From Rhizopus arrhizus (taxonomy: Eukaryota; Mucoromycota; Mucoromycetes; Mucorales; Rhizopodaceae), in the NCBI GenBank assembly GCA_024220505.1, contig JAKZZE010000028.1:186001-250000 (forward strand): a stretch of DNA of 64,000 nucleotides. Reading direction: 5' to 3'. A program made the translations under genes and the position numbers. The notes under the pieces were generated by a model. That model did not search any database and was not told where the DNA came from. It worked only from the letters and a program-made list of their open reading frames with translations. Positions 22,177 through 34,700 of this stretch are shown in pieces (position 1 is the first letter of the stretch; every line of letters begins with the position of its first letter).

Positions 22177-23307
22177 TTATTTTTTATTATTTTTTGAGTA
22201 ATAACTTCGTACAAGGTTAAGACCTAAGATATTCCATTCAAACAAGGCAAATCCGGCTTGCGAACGGTTATACATGCAGAACGCATCATTAAGATCGACA
22301 AAAGCATTTCTTTTTGCAAGGCATTCATAGCTAGTATTTGAGATAGCAGGCTTGATAAAATCATGTCTTGCACTAATACTACACCACATCAGGCTTCTGC
22401 AGGAAATAACAAGATCGTAAACTACCTGTATCGAAAGTTGTGCCCAGCTTGCTATATAAAGCCTTGTTAACTTGGGCAGATAACAAGTGATTGTCTTCAA
22501 CGTCGCATCTGTGATATCTGAGCGAGGCAAGATCAAATCCGAAAGGTTTGGATGAGTCTTTATGAAGGGGATAATGACATAATCATTCATGTCGCATTTT
22601 GTAATAGTAAACTTTTGTAAATGTGGAAGGTACGGCTGACCTTGGTCGTCTACAGTGATAAATGAAATGAATTCGATCGGCATCCTTTTGCAGCAGCTTA
22701 ATGTAAGGTGCTTTAGATGAGTAAACGAACGTAAATCGTGTGCTGTTTCATCCATTGTGATCCAGTCACATTCATGCAGCTCTAAGTGCTCGATCTGTAG
22801 ATAAGTCAGGGGACGTAGGGCGGTCGGGGCCAAGCCTTCACAATTTGCTAAAGAGAGGTATTGCAAATGATGGCATTTGCCAAGGGGTACAAGTGTCTTG
22901 TTTGTGATGAATATATTTTTCAAAATCAGCGTTTTCAGAAACTTACAGCAATTCGATAGCAGCTCAAAGCTTACTTCTGTTAGCTCTTCAGCTTGTCTAA
23001 TATCTAGCTCTTCAAGATTTGGTGTGAATGGAAAGATATTTAAAAAATCAGTATCCCTGACACGTGTATCATATGTAAACAGCATGCTTTTCACACGATT
23101 TCCTAGTTGGTGCTTAGAAAAGCCTTGACTAAGAATGAATTGACAGAGTGTACGTTTGTGGCTGAAATGAGGATTCCTCCATAGTTCAGGTATTGCAGCT
23201 GCATAAAATGCTTTATTCACAAATAGACAGTTATATTGATATTTTTTGTTTAGGTAGCTGACGACTATTTGCAGAATTTCGCTTGGAAGTTTTTGTATTG
23301 AAAGCAT
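22177..23307 (-). CDS. F-box/leucine-rich-repeat protein
   Basis: One exon, 376 residues. Residues 5-45 (LPSEILQIVVSYLNKKYQYN.. ..AFYAAAIPELW) are an F-box. The rest reads as irregular leucine-rich repeats: LEELDIRQAEELTEVSFELL, LKTLILKNIFITNKTL, LQYLSLANCEGLAPTAL, LKHLTLSCCKRM, LSDLILPRSDITDATLK and LTRLYIASWAQL. Such proteins present substrates to SCF ubiquitin ligases, and many fungi of this group carry large families of them. The partner is unknown. A long A/G-only tract (23310-23365) lies upstream of the ATG. The Fanzor element ends 48 bases beyond the stop, so it may have replaced the original 3' region. Confidence 0.88.
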   Translation of the reverse strand: MLSIQKLPSEILQIVVSYLNKKYQYNCLFVNKAFYAAAIPELWRNPHFSHKRTLCQFILSQGFSKHQLGNRVKSMLFTYDTRVRDTDFLNIFPFTPNLEELDIRQAEELTEVSFELLSNCCKFLKTLILKNIFITNKTLVPLGKCHHLQYLSLANCEGLAPTALRPLTYLQIEHLELHECDWITMDETAHDLRSFTHLKHLTLSCCKRMPIEFISFITVDDQGQPYLPHLQKFTITKCDMNDYVIIPFIKTHPNLSDLILPRSDITDATLKTITCYLPKLTRLYIASWAQLSIQVVYDLVISCRSLMWCSISARHDFIKPAISNTSYECLAKRNAFVDLNDAFCMYNRSQAGFALFEWNILGLNLVRSYYSKNNKK

Positions 23308-23934
23308 TCTTAATAGAGAAAAAAAAGAAAAAGAAAAAAGAAAGAAAAGAGAAAAAGAAAAAAAAAAAGGTTGTCAATTCAAGATAGGTTTATTATTTCA
23401 TTTGGGCGTATTGTTCTTTGGTTTGGTATAGTTGACTACAGAAAAATAAAAATTTATATGCACACTATGCAAAGCTATAATCAAGAAACAAAAGAAAAAC
23501 TTCAAATTATTTTACAGATGCACATTGAGTTACTGTATAAGCATAGCTTATAATTAAAAAATGATATACAAACATTATAGTATGCATTAATAAATATAGA
23601 GCTTCATGTTACTTTGGAAATACTAGTAATTGTCTAGTTTACATCTGGATTTTGCAAATGTTACACACAATGTTAATTCAACATTTCATGAAAAATTAAT
23701 AAGGCTGACAAGGAAAGCATAATATAAAGATCGGCATAAATATGTTTCTGGTCTCAAGAGGCTTATGTAAAGTACGCACAAATTGGGCTATACAATAAGA
23801 TAAACTTGATTCAAAACATTTAATGTATTATTATGTCTGCTCATATCTGGAGAAGCCTGTGAATTCATCTTTCCTTTTTCAGAAGAAGTAACCATTTATT
23901 TATTTTTTCTTTTTTTTTTTTTGTTTACTTAAAA
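23308..23934. other. Divergent intergenic region, F-box gene and Afi1-like gene
   Basis: No supported gene. The first 60 bases are a nearly pure A/G tract. A short ORF at 23371-23550 shows no domain. T tracts lie just before the downstream ATG. Confidence 0.5.
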
Positions 23935-26229
23935 ATGACATTAAACAAACATGTTGAATACATTTTATTAGCTGAATTTGATATTGACAAAGGTGCTTCT
24001 TTAAAGCACCAACACCCAACAGAAACAGGAACAGACGAGCAGTAAAGTAGAGCAAAGCACACATTCTGCAAAGATTCTTATTTTTCTGTAGTATTTTGTC
24101 TGAGTTGATGTTACCCGATGGAGCACATTTACGTGCTGAGGATTGGACCATCTTTTGTTTAAATCAACTTACACCAGATCCAGATCAGCAACAAATAGTA
24201 GATGAAGAACATAAAAGCCCTTTATTGTATGTCTTAAACCTAGTGAGAACAAAACATGACGCGACAGCAAGAAGGTTTGTAATTGTCCCCGCTCCTTATT
24301 TTATATATATTTAACCTTTCCTTTCTCCTTTATAGAGGTGCACGAGTAAAAGCAATGGCTATTTGTACACGACATCAATACCTTCACATTTACAAAGTAA
24401 GCCAATGAACTTGTGTGTAGAGACTTACGCTTTGTTGGTATAGCCTGTTTTGTTATTGGCCATGGAAAGGTATTTTGAAAATCCAACAATTGAAATATTA
24501 GAGTCACTTTATGAAGCAGTCAATTCAATGGATCTATCGAGGATGCCTAAGTTTACATGGCATGAAAGACAGATACTACGAGCATCAGATAACAGAACCA
24601 TGTTTGAAGAGATGTTTATGGATAGCCCAGAAGAATATGATGATCCTGTAGACGATGAAGTCAGAAAGAAGTTTATTGATCTTAGCCCAGGGCATACCAA
24701 AAGACCTAGGATGTTGGGTAAAGACAGGCACTTCTTTGAAACAAAGATTGAATATGAAGGGATCAAGTTACCCATCAAAATACCTCTCACTGTGAATCCT
24801 GAGGAAGTAGGCGATGTAAGAAATCAGATTAACAAGAAGATCAAGCAAAACAAAGAAAAAAAAGAAAATTTATTTTTTAAACTAGTTTTCCGTGATAAAA
24901 CTCATAAATACGTTTACACCAAATACTAATCATTATCCTGGGTCACTTAATCCGCACCATCCTCATCTCGATACTCCTGGTTCCTATACGCATCCCATCA
25001 TGCTACTTCTTAATGCGTTATTAACTCAAAAGCGCATCATCTTTTTGGGTCACGGACATCCTTCAGGTGAAGTAGCAAATTATGTACTGGCTGCCTGTGC
25101 CTTGGGTAGTGGGTGTGGTACAGTTCTAAGGGGATTTACAGAACGTGCATTTCCTTATACCAATTTAACCAGCGTAGATGATTTACTAAAATGGTTCGCT
25201 TTATTTACTCTTATTATTACCATTCATTTATTCTCATCTTTATGATATGTAGTCCTGGGTTTATTGCAGGTGTAACGAATCCTACATATGAAGAGCATAC
25301 TAGTTGGTGGGATATACTTTGTAACATCAGTACCGGCAAAATCACGGTCAGCAAAGACCTTGAGTATGTGCGAGGGCGAAAGGGATCTATTGCATCCTCT
25401 GTTAAAGAAGAAGCCATTGTGTCACTCAGTCGAAGTCCAAGTATGAACTCATACAAAGATACAAATGCACAGGAAGAAAAGAAAATGGTCGATACCGATG
25501 CCGAGTTTATGCAAGGTGTCTTGTCTGCTATTGGTGCTCATTATGGAGAGACATCGATTCGTGCTAAATTTCAAGATTATGTCTTGAAATTCGTTCGATT
25601 AGCTGATCTCTATGAGCAAGAGGTTTGTGGTTTACCAGCCAAGGAGAGCACGCTAGGATATGGACCAGTTTTTGCGGATGAAGGGGCAAAGAAAAGGGAA
25701 TTAGCTGCCAATGCGAATCGTATTGAAGGTTGGCGGCAAACAATATCTTATAAATATTATCAAAAGGTATTGCCAAGCCATACTAGTACGTTATTATTTA
25801 TGCTAATCTGTCAATAGGATCAAGCGAGTAGAATGGAAAATTCATGTATTCAAGATTTGGATGTCTACCGACAAATAAGTAAATTGAAAAAATTAAAGCA
25901 AATACCGGATGATGAAGTACTTGCTATCTATGAAGCTTTTTTAAATAACACCATTACACATCGCCAAGTTATTGAGGTAAACTTGGTAGCATTTGCTATT
26001 GTTATTTGTTGCTAACTGTCAACTGTAGTTTCTTTCTTATTTACCTCAACATCAAGGTGGACTATCACCATTAGGAGTAGGTTTATTTCATTCAAATCCT
26101 TTAATTCGTGAAAAAGCACTTGAATTATTTCGCAGATTAGAGCGTAGTCCAGTAGGAAGTAAATTCATTCAAGACTTATCAAAGTTTCAAAAGATTGCTT
26201 ATGAAAGACAAGCTGCTAAAGTAGAATAA
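23935..26229 (+). CDS. Afi1/MesA-type polarity protein (DENN-related, SPA domain)
   Basis: Eight exons (23935-24041, 24092-24274, 24336-24396, 24444-24815, 24886-25193, 25253-25766, 25818-25976, 26029-26229) join in frame to 634 residues. The N-terminus [20 protein letters not shown], then [18 protein letters not shown], is the Afi1 docking domain. The middle has [47 protein letters not shown] and [20 protein letters not shown], the SPA/DENN block. Family members include yeast Afi1, which binds the Arf3 GTPase, and Aspergillus MesA, needed for stable cell polarity. A role at growth sites of the plasma membrane is likely. The exon 5 donor (GTTCGC) is unusual. Only 63 bases separate the stop from the RFC gene. 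Confidence 0.85.
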
Positions 26230-26292
26230 AATTTTTCATAACGCGACATGAATAATTTCGCGTTTCTTTTTTTTTTTTTTTTTTTTTCAATC

Positions 26293-27548
26293 ATGAATTT
26301 CTTTGCACCTAAAAGCGTTTCGTCTACACCTAAAGCTGATAAAAAAGAATTGGAAAAAAAGATACAACCTTGGGTTGAAAAATAGTAAAGAAAAAAAAAT
26401 AAGAGTATATGAGTCAACTGAAACAGATTTATAAACATATAGTCGTCCAAAGTCTATTGATGACATTGCTTCACAAGAACAAACAGTCTTAGTGTTAAAG
26501 AAAGCACTTCAATCAGATAATGTGAGATAATCAAATAAAAGATTTACAATTAAACTAATCCGTTACAAGTTACCTCACTTACTATTTTATGGTCCACCCG
26601 GTACAGGTAAAACGTCTACCATCTTAGCTCTGGCTCATGAACTATATGGACCTCAACTGATGAAATCACGTGTACTTGAACTGAATGCATCCGATGAAAG
26701 AGGCATTAACGTGATTCGTGAAAAAGTAAAGGATTTTTCAAGATCAACACTTACTACCAAAGTCAGGTAAAAAAAAGGAGGCGATTATGAAACATATTTA
26801 TTGAAATAATTCATGTATACAGTGGATACCCCTGTCCACCTTATAAAATCATTATTTTAGATGAAGCTGATTCAATGACAAAGGATGCTCAATCCGCTTT
26901 ACGTCGAACAATGGAAACTTATTCAACCACAACACGATTTTGTATTATATGTAATTACGTGAGTCGGTAAGTACAGTATGATTGCAAGCAGAACAAACAA
27001 GCTGATTGGATGCACATAGTATTATTGAACCTATTACGTCTCGTTGTGCCAAGTTTCGATTTACATCACTCCCTGTTGAGGACTTGGAGCAGAGATTAGA
27101 AATGATTTGTTTACAAGAAGGAGTTCAACTTGCACCCAACACAATGCAAACATTGATTCAGTGTTCGGGAGGAGATTTAAGAAAGGCTATTACTTTTCTA
27201 CAAAGTGGATATAATCTAAAAGAGACCGTGACACCTCGTATGGTGCATGAAATGGCAGGAAGGATTCCAGATGAACTGATTGATGACTGTAGAGAGCTGT
27301 GGGCGAGTCAAGATGTGAACGAAATCGAGAAAGTGGTAAAGAGGATCATGATGGATGGTTACTCTGCAGAGAATTTATTAAGTCAATTACATGAAAAGAT
27401 GATTGCGGATGATAGCTTGTCTACTTTACAAAAGTCAAATATATCGCAGATTATGTCTACGGTAGACATTGATCTTATACAGGGTGGTGATGAGCATTTA
27501 CAAATGTTGAATTTAATGATGCAAATTGCATCTATTGTAGCTTATTAA
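26293..27548 (+). CDS. RFC4: Replication factor C small subunit (human RFC4 / yeast Rfc2 type)
   Basis: Five exons (26293-26384, 26443-26520, 26569-26766, 26823-26966, 27020-27548) give 346 residues, a normal size. Motifs in order: [20 protein letters not shown] (RFC box II region), Walker [50 protein letters not shown] (Walker B DEAD), the sensor region [10 protein letters not shown], and [10 protein letters not shown] with the SRC arginine finger. The QPWVEKYRPK start and NLPH-like '[20 protein letters not shown]' fit the RFC4/Rfc2 subunit best. It is part of the clamp loader that puts PCNA on DNA in the nucleus. The last bases overlap the stop of the converging ZNF511-like gene. Confidence 0.95.
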
Positions 27549-28286
27549 TAAAATCGTTTATGTTTACTTCCAAAGGATATTGATTTTGGTATTTTCAATT
27601 TTTGATCCATTTCCTTCACAAGATCCTCCATTTCGAAATCCATGGTTTGCGTCTTCTTTTTGTCTTTTCTTTTCTGTTGTCTTTTTCTCAAGTCATTAAA
27701 TGTAAGTGATCCAGTATAAACAAGATCAAATGGAAAATACTTTGGATAGTGATGCTTGTCTATCAAATGTAATCGACGCATCTTCGGCGTTGAAAAATAT
27801 TTTGTACATGTTTCTACATAACAAGCATGCTATTGTTCATTAGTATAAACACGTATATGATATTCATACAACTTACAATTTTTTCTCCTCTTTCTTTCTT
27901 AAGTAGTAACAGTGTATCGTGAATCTCGTCTAAATGAAGCTTTAGCCATTCTGCACCAGGAAATATCTTTTGACAAGCAAAGCAAACGTGTGTATGTCTT
28001 GCTTCATAATGGTTTTCATAAGCAATAATAGTTGGAAATTGAGCTCGACATGGTTCACAATAGATGGGATTTTGACTATGACTCGCCTGTTGGTACGTCT
28101 TTTGAGTATGATGAATATAGCTTACACTGAGAGAATAGAATTCGTTTCTTGTTGAATCCACTCTATCTCTTGTTTAGATTGTACTTGCTTTTTTAACCAA
28201 TAAGCACGAAGCAAGATATTTCCTTCTTGAAAGAAAGGATCTGTCACTGAATAGATTCTTTTGGTTGGTTTATAAATGGTTGACAT
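27545..28286 (-). CDS. ZNF511-like C2H2 zinc-finger protein
   Basis: Three exons, start ATG at 28286 (MSTIYKPTKRIYSV). Zinc fingers in order: IYCEPCRAQFPTIIAYENHY (C-x2-C, H at the end of the helix, then EARH), HVCFACQKIFPGAEWLKLH with DEIH, and a last exon finger CYVETCTKYFSTPKMRRLHL with DKHHYPKYFPFD. The three close fingers, with HYPKYFPFD straight after, match ZNF511, a conserved but poorly studied nuclear protein. The C-terminus is basic. Intron 1 near 28130-28085 has two possible splice choices. The stop codon overlaps that of the RFC gene on the other strand (27545-27548). The start lies 72 bases from the divergent hydrolase gene. Confidence 0.8.
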
Positions 28287-28358
28287 ATAAAGAGGAAAAA
28301 AAGGGGAAGACAGAAAATTTTCTTTTTTTTTTTTTCTTCCTTTCTGCATTTATAATTA

Positions 28359-29739
28359 ATGAACAAAAGACCTTCATTTGTTAATTTTCCTATACCTTTT
28401 GATCATCCCTATACTATTCCTACCCTAATAACCACCCTTAGTGCTTCAGTGATACTTTATTATTCTTTACATGCTTCACATAAACGAGACTTGAAAGAAG
28501 CCATTAGACAACAAGTTGTATATAAACGAAGACACTTGAAAAGAAATGAAGATAAATTTGCAAGTTTAAAGATTGACAAACAATATGTGAACCCTTTTAA
28601 AGAATGGAATCCTCATGTACCTTTTTGGGATTATCTTTTGTTTTTGTTAGAAAACTACTCCATTAAGGTCATTGTTATTTTGTATACTATGTCATATACT
28701 GATATGAGTTTATAAATAGAGTGTGAAAAAAGAAGAAGGCTTGTCAGTAATCCATCCTAACTTGGATAAAATCAAAGAGAAGCAAGTGTCAGTTACTTGG
28801 TTAGGGTAAGCAATAATGACAATAAGTAGTAACAGTGGAGATACTGATTGGAAATCAGACAATCGACGTGTCTTTTTAGTTTAGATGGATTGATTATTTT
28901 AACGGATCCTATTATGAACCATAAGAAAAGATTAAGACCTTGTCCTTGTAAAATAGAAGATTTAGAAAGAATAGTTGATATTGTGCTTGTTTCTCATAAT
29001 CATTTTGATCACTTGGGTATTTTTTTTTTTTGGTAGTTAATATCATCATGAAACTAATGCTTTTTATAGATGAAAACACAGTGAATAGATTGGGTAATAA
29101 AGTAACGTGGTATATACCATTGGGATTAAGAGAATGGTTTATAAAGAGGGGTATTGATAATGTGATCGAATTGGATTGGTGGCAAGAAATACATCATAAA
29201 GATAGACCTGATATACTTGTAGCTTGTGTGCCTTCTATGGTAAATATCCTAGTAGTAACATGTATATGTTAATAAGAATAATATTATAGCATGGAAGTTG
29301 TTCATTTTTAAATAGAGATGAATCTTTATGGTGTAGTTTTGTAATTAAATCAAAAAAGCATAAAATATTCTTTTGGCAAGTAAATTATTTACTCTTTGTA
29401 TGTACTAATATTATTTATAGTGGTGACACAGGCTATGTACCTGAATTATTTAAAGCAATAAGAGAACTTTATGCACCATTCACAATAGCTGCTTTACCTA
29501 TTGGTTCATATGAGCCACAAAATTTATTTCGATCAACGCACATGAATCCATCAGAAGCAGCCAAAGCACATATGGACTTGGGATTACCCAAATTATCGAT
29601 CGGTATTCATTGGGGCACATTCAAGCAATCAAATGAACCTTATTTATCTCCCTGTCAACTATTATCTCGTTTATGGACTCAAACTAACGATAGTCAATTT
29701 ATTACAACTTCATTAGGTCAAACAGTTGAAACAAATTAA
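28359..29739 (+). CDS. NAPE-PLD-like metallo-beta-lactamase-fold hydrolase
   Basis: Several exons from MNKRPSFVNFPIPFDHP at 28359. The N-terminus has one hydrophobic segment (TLITTLSASVILYYSLHA) that may anchor it in a membrane. Then WNPHVPFWDY, 'SVTWLG...QSTCLFSLDGLIILTDPI', the metal-binding VSHNHFDHL (HxHxDH), TWYIPLGLREWF, NVIELDWWQE, a late SGDTGYVPELFKAI and AALPIGSYEPQ, and finally IGIHWGTFKQSNEPYL. These match N-acyl-phosphatidylethanolamine-hydrolysing phospholipase D and yeast Fmp30, a mitochondrial inner-membrane protein. A 53-base intron after DHL joins to DENTVNRLG. The likely reaction releases N-acylethanolamine, but the substrate is inferred. Confidence 0.88.
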
Positions 29740-30813
29740 AATCTCTAATTAACAAAAGAATTCATTGCTCTTGATTTTTTTTAAAAACTCCTCACAAGGC
29801 CCATTTTTCTAAAGCAGATCATATTGAGGTTACATTTAAATTATAATGATTCAAATGTTCTTTAAAATCACAGCTTGATTATAATTCAATGCAAAAAACA
29901 TTATTGCACTTACCAATGCAAGAAAAACTCCTGAATCACACATGTCGAATTTATATCAGGAAATTAACAAAGAGCGTCATTGATTATTGACACCTTTAAG
30001 TTGTAGCTATAAAGTAAAAAGTAGCTTCAAATACATTTGAAGCTGCCTTATAAGAGAAATGTCAATGAATTATTTTACTTTTGAAGCAGAAATGTGCCTA
30101 TAAAGCGAAATAAATGTGTAGGGTTTCTAAAACTGCTTTAGAGGTTGAATCGACATTATAGTTTTTTATTATGCATATCCCACACAGAGTAACGCCAATC
30201 TACGCCATTGTTTAAAGTACTGCATAGAAAAAAGTCAAGCATCAATTGAATCCTAAGGCGTTGATGACGTCTCAAACAATAAAGCTGGGGTCTCGATCAT
30301 AGAAAAAGCTGGGGAATCAAATTAGCATAAGAAGAGGTCTTGGTAAGCGGGAAAATAGACATGACTAATTATTCAGTTTATAAACGTGGGCGAATGTGAG
30401 AATCCAGGCGTTTGATAATGTTTTCAGCGTTCACTCCCTTCTAAAGGCTATATATATCCTCCCTTGGCAATATTTGATTTTTTATTAAATTTTAAATTTA
30501 TACATTTTAGGAGCACAGATCAGTCTAGAAAATTTAGTCTCTTTGGGAGTTTTATGTATATCTTTTGAATGGCATGTTTGTTATTAATGCATACAACATA
30601 ATGCAGATAGTCTATAAAAAGAGGGAGTAAAAAGAAATCAAGGTCAATTGACCACAAAAAATCATTTTTTTTGTCACTACTTTGTGTCTGTGTGATCTCT
30701 GATGTTGTCACGAAATGATATTTCAAACTCAGACCACAATTTAACTTGTGATGACGTTTTTTATCATTTTTTCCTTTAATTCTTTTTCTTTTTTTTTCCA
30801 CATATTAATACAA
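29740..30813. other. Interval before YPT1
   Basis: No supported gene. AT-rich, with T/A runs. A 93-codon minus-strand ORF (30801-30520) lies over the YPT1 leader; it is Lys-rich with no domain and is probably chance. Confidence 0.5.
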
Positions 30814-31635
30814 ATGAACCCTGAATAGTAAGAAAAATAAAGAATGATTTGTATTATTTTATTAACAGCAATTGTTTAGCGATTATTTATTTAAACTTTT
30901 ATTGATTGGTGATTCTGGCGTAGGAAAGTCATGTTTATTATTACGTTTTGCAGACGATACTTATACTGAAAGTTACATTTCTACTATTGGTGTTGACTTT
31001 GTAAGTTTATAAAGCATAAACTTACAAATAACTTATTCTTTTTTATTATTATTATTCAATAGAAAATTAGAACAATTGAACTTGAAGGAAAGACGGTCAA
31101 GTTACAAATTGTAAGTTTGGATAAAGATATACAAGATATTAAATCATTTTTAGTGGGATACTGCAGGACAAGAAAGATTCCGTACGATCACTTCTTCTTA
31201 TTATCGAGGTGCACACGGCATCATTGTTGTTTATGACGTTACAGATGCAGATAGTTTTAATAATGTAAAGCAATGGTTACAAGAAATTGATCGTTATGCT
31301 GCTGAAGGTGTCAATAAACTATTGGTTGGTAATAAAAGTGATTTAATAGATAAAAAGGCAGTAGAAACAGATCAAGCCAAGGTAAGTCATATAAGAAGAA
31401 GAAGAAAAGCTGAGGCTAATAGGATGATTAGGAATTTGCTGATGGACTTTCTATTCCACTTTTGGAAACTTCAGCCAAGGATGCTACCAATGTTGAACAA
31501 GCCTTTTTAACAATGGCTAAACAAATTAAGGATAGAATGGGTTCAAGTATGCAACAACAACAACAAAATAAATCAACTGTTAGAGTTGGTCAAGGTGCTG
31601 CAGTTCAACCTCAACAATCGGGTGGTTGTTGTTAA
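30814..31635 (+). CDS. YPT1: Rab GTPase Ypt1/Rab1
   Basis: Five exons (30814-30827, 30880-31000, 31063-31110, 31154-31381, 31432-31635) give 204 residues. [20 protein letters not shown] opens as in yeast Ypt1. P-loop GDSGVGKSC, switch [33 protein letters not shown] (the usual Cys is Ser here) and ETSAKD give the five guanine-nucleotide boxes. The C-terminal GGCC is the double-cysteine geranylgeranylation site. A Gln run (QQQQQ) and Gly/Gln tail precede it. The protein controls ER-to-Golgi vesicle tethering and early autophagy. The first exon is only 14 bases. A Gyp8/TBC1D20-like GAP, the family that acts on this GTPase, lies 21 kb downstream. Confidence 0.96.
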
Positions 31636-31751
31636 ATAAAGCATAATAATATATTCCGTCATATTAACCGAGAAAAATATCATTTGTTAAATCACTGGGT
31701 ATATCCTATAATCTGGCCATATATTGACAAGCTTATATGGTTAATGATTTA

Positions 31752-34700
31752 TTAATCGTATCTTTGCCAATTTGTGTCATAAGCTACGACACCAAATGAA
31801 TTTACATGTGGTGTAGTAGGTTGAGTAAAATTTGATAGATAATGTTGGGAAGAATGCTGATAAGAGAGAGTAGGCTGAGACAATTGATCAGATAGCACTT
31901 GTCCAAAGGTTGCCTCATCCTTGCTTACTTTTGATGGCATTTGTTCATCAGGCATATTAAACCAATGAACCCAACGTTCCAAAGAGTCTTGATCATAGAC
32001 TTGAAAGAGAAAGTAAGCACCATTTTCTGTACGTACACGAAAGATATGATGATTTTCTTTACATGACTTTGTCATGACTTCACAATAATCATAATTATAT
32101 AAATTAGCATCTTCACCCGATTTCTATACATAAATAAGTATGAAATGTTGTATAACAACCGTAGACTTACATCAGATATAATAAAACATTTCTGAAAGGG
32201 TACCAAGACGATACGTTTAAGTGTCCAAATAGAAAGTAAATCAAACCTTGTTACTTTCTTGACAGGAAGTACACCTTCATGTGCTTCATACGTAAAATCT
32301 TGCGTTCTCTCGGTAACCATGTTAAGTTGAATGTTTGGATCCGTATTGCTATTGACTTGCTCAGAATTCAGTAGTTTTTGCCACTTTTTATGAATATGTT
32401 TAGAGATTACGGTGAATTTTGGGACAAAGAGAGTGATGAGCGTGAAGGAAGCACCAAAGAGGATAGCAGCAAACTGTAAATAAATAGTGGTAACATAATC
32501 TTTGGAGTTAAATAATATCGCAGGTATCAATATAGCTGCTGAGACACCCAAATTACTAATAATAATAAAAATAAGAGAAATGATCCTATCTTTTTTATGT
32601 TATTTCAACTTACTAGCTTACATAGGTTATTTGTTTGGATTCAGACCATTTACTACTCACATTTCTTGTCTATTCTACATTTAATATAAAAAAGAAACAC
32701 GCGTGTTTTATATGGTTATTTACCTTGAAAGCAAGAAAAGCAGCTACAATGATCAATATAAAGACCCACAACAGAACAAAGAATTGTGCTAAGTTAAATC
32801 GCTCACTGTTGAGGGAAGTGGCGTATTGACAATAAATGCAATAAGTGTTTCGACCGATCCGATAATTATTTAGGCTGATTTGATAAACCGCATTCCAAGC
32901 AACTAAAGGTACAATGACAAATAACTGAAAGATACCCACCATTCTTAATAAATAAGGAGCCTTTAGCCTTGAAGTACGCGTTGTAAACACATTTTGATAT
33001 CTATTTCATCCTCTTAGTATCGCTTAATGATATAGTTGATAGCTTACATTTTATAAATTCTGAAGTTTTTAGCAATAATGCTACCAATGACAAACACAAA
33101 GCCCATAGATAACAGAAATTGTCTTGCAATACAATTCGCAGGTGTGATAGAAACTAGGTTCAACAGGACTGTAAGATAGCACATGACCAATCCTAATAGC
33201 TGTAAATAACAAAAGACTGGACTGGATATCATGATTGGCTTCAGATCGCGAAAGAGTGAGATGAGAATAGCCATCAAAATACAAAAAAAGATTCCGCAAA
33301 TGCTAAGGGTACCCACAATGATACCCGCACTATCATGGAAAGTAGGATTTAAATCTAATAAAGATTCATAGGTAAGCAATGACTTGTTATATTCTTAGCT
33401 TACAAACTATCCCAACAAGATCTTTTGGTTTTTCTGTTGTGTTTCCTAAATAAACAACATCTACATTTGATAACAGCTCAAAGAAACTTGCGTTAAGATG
33501 AGCATAAGGTACACTAACACCGTTAAGAAAGTAAGATGCTTGGAAATTGCTAAAAAAAAATCAGAAGACTAATTTTAAATTGTAAGTGATATTTACCCTT
33601 CTTCTGGGTCACCTAAAACAATTCCAGATGATATTACATTTTAAATTCACATATACCCACAGCCTCTTTTCCTTTTTTTCCTCTCTTACCTGAGCTAGAA
33701 AAGTTCATAAATCCTTTGACAATTATTAGAATTAATACAATCTACAAATAGATATTCATTGTATTCTAACCTGCTGGTCCATTGTAATTTAAATTATAAA
33801 AAGTAGGGATCATATTGGATGAATTAAAAGTATGGTTAGCAAGATCTTGTAACCCTTTGGATCGACCACCATTATATTCGTTCAAAGCCTGCTTTTATGA
33901 GAATATTGCTTGGGCTATTTTTTTTAATTATTTCCTAATAACTTACACGGTTTATGCCGAGTGCAAGTAGTTCTAGGCACGAATAAGTTTGGGTTGCACC
34001 AAAAGATAGACCTGTCTTGTTCCAATTTGTGGGATCAGAACTTGATTATGAAGTTAATAACATGTTCTTCTCTTTTTCTTTCTGTGTGTGTGTCTTACAA
34101 ATTTGCAGGCACAGGTTGTGATTGCCATGTTTGATACAATTCTGCATAAGCAGGATTATCGGTTACTTTACAAAAAAAAAAAGCAAAAAGGTTACAAAAA
34201 GACATGTAACAGTTGGAGATGATATTTACGGTTCCACAAGTTACTAATGTACATAAGACCATCGTAGGATGAAAAGCTTATATCACTTCGCGATAAATCA
34301 TTTGGTAGCAACCAAACCCATCCTTTTGACATGTAACCCATTTCTCTATATAAAGTATGCGTGAGATGAAGCAAAAACAATGTAATTAGGTTTTTGTTTT
34401 ACTTTGCTTTACTCAGTATATTTTTTTGCTGATATAACTTCGTAGCAATCAAAATGACAATACGTGCTCCTGTAAGGTTCATGTCATCAAGGGCATCTAA
34501 ACAAAATATTCAAGTGACATATACAAAGGGAAATATTTATAACTTTTTACCTTCAATTGTATCATCATCCACGCTATCGATTGATATTAAATTCACTAGA
34601 TTCAGCCCATATTTTTCACTTTGTTCAATCAGGTTTGTGTAAGCTATTGAAGCATTATGAACACCATTCTTTGCCAATTAATATTTTATTACCATCTTGT

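Noticed and set aside
30520..30801. 93-codon minus-strand ORF before YPT1
   Set aside because: Low-complexity Lys-rich start, no domain, overlaps the YPT1 leader.
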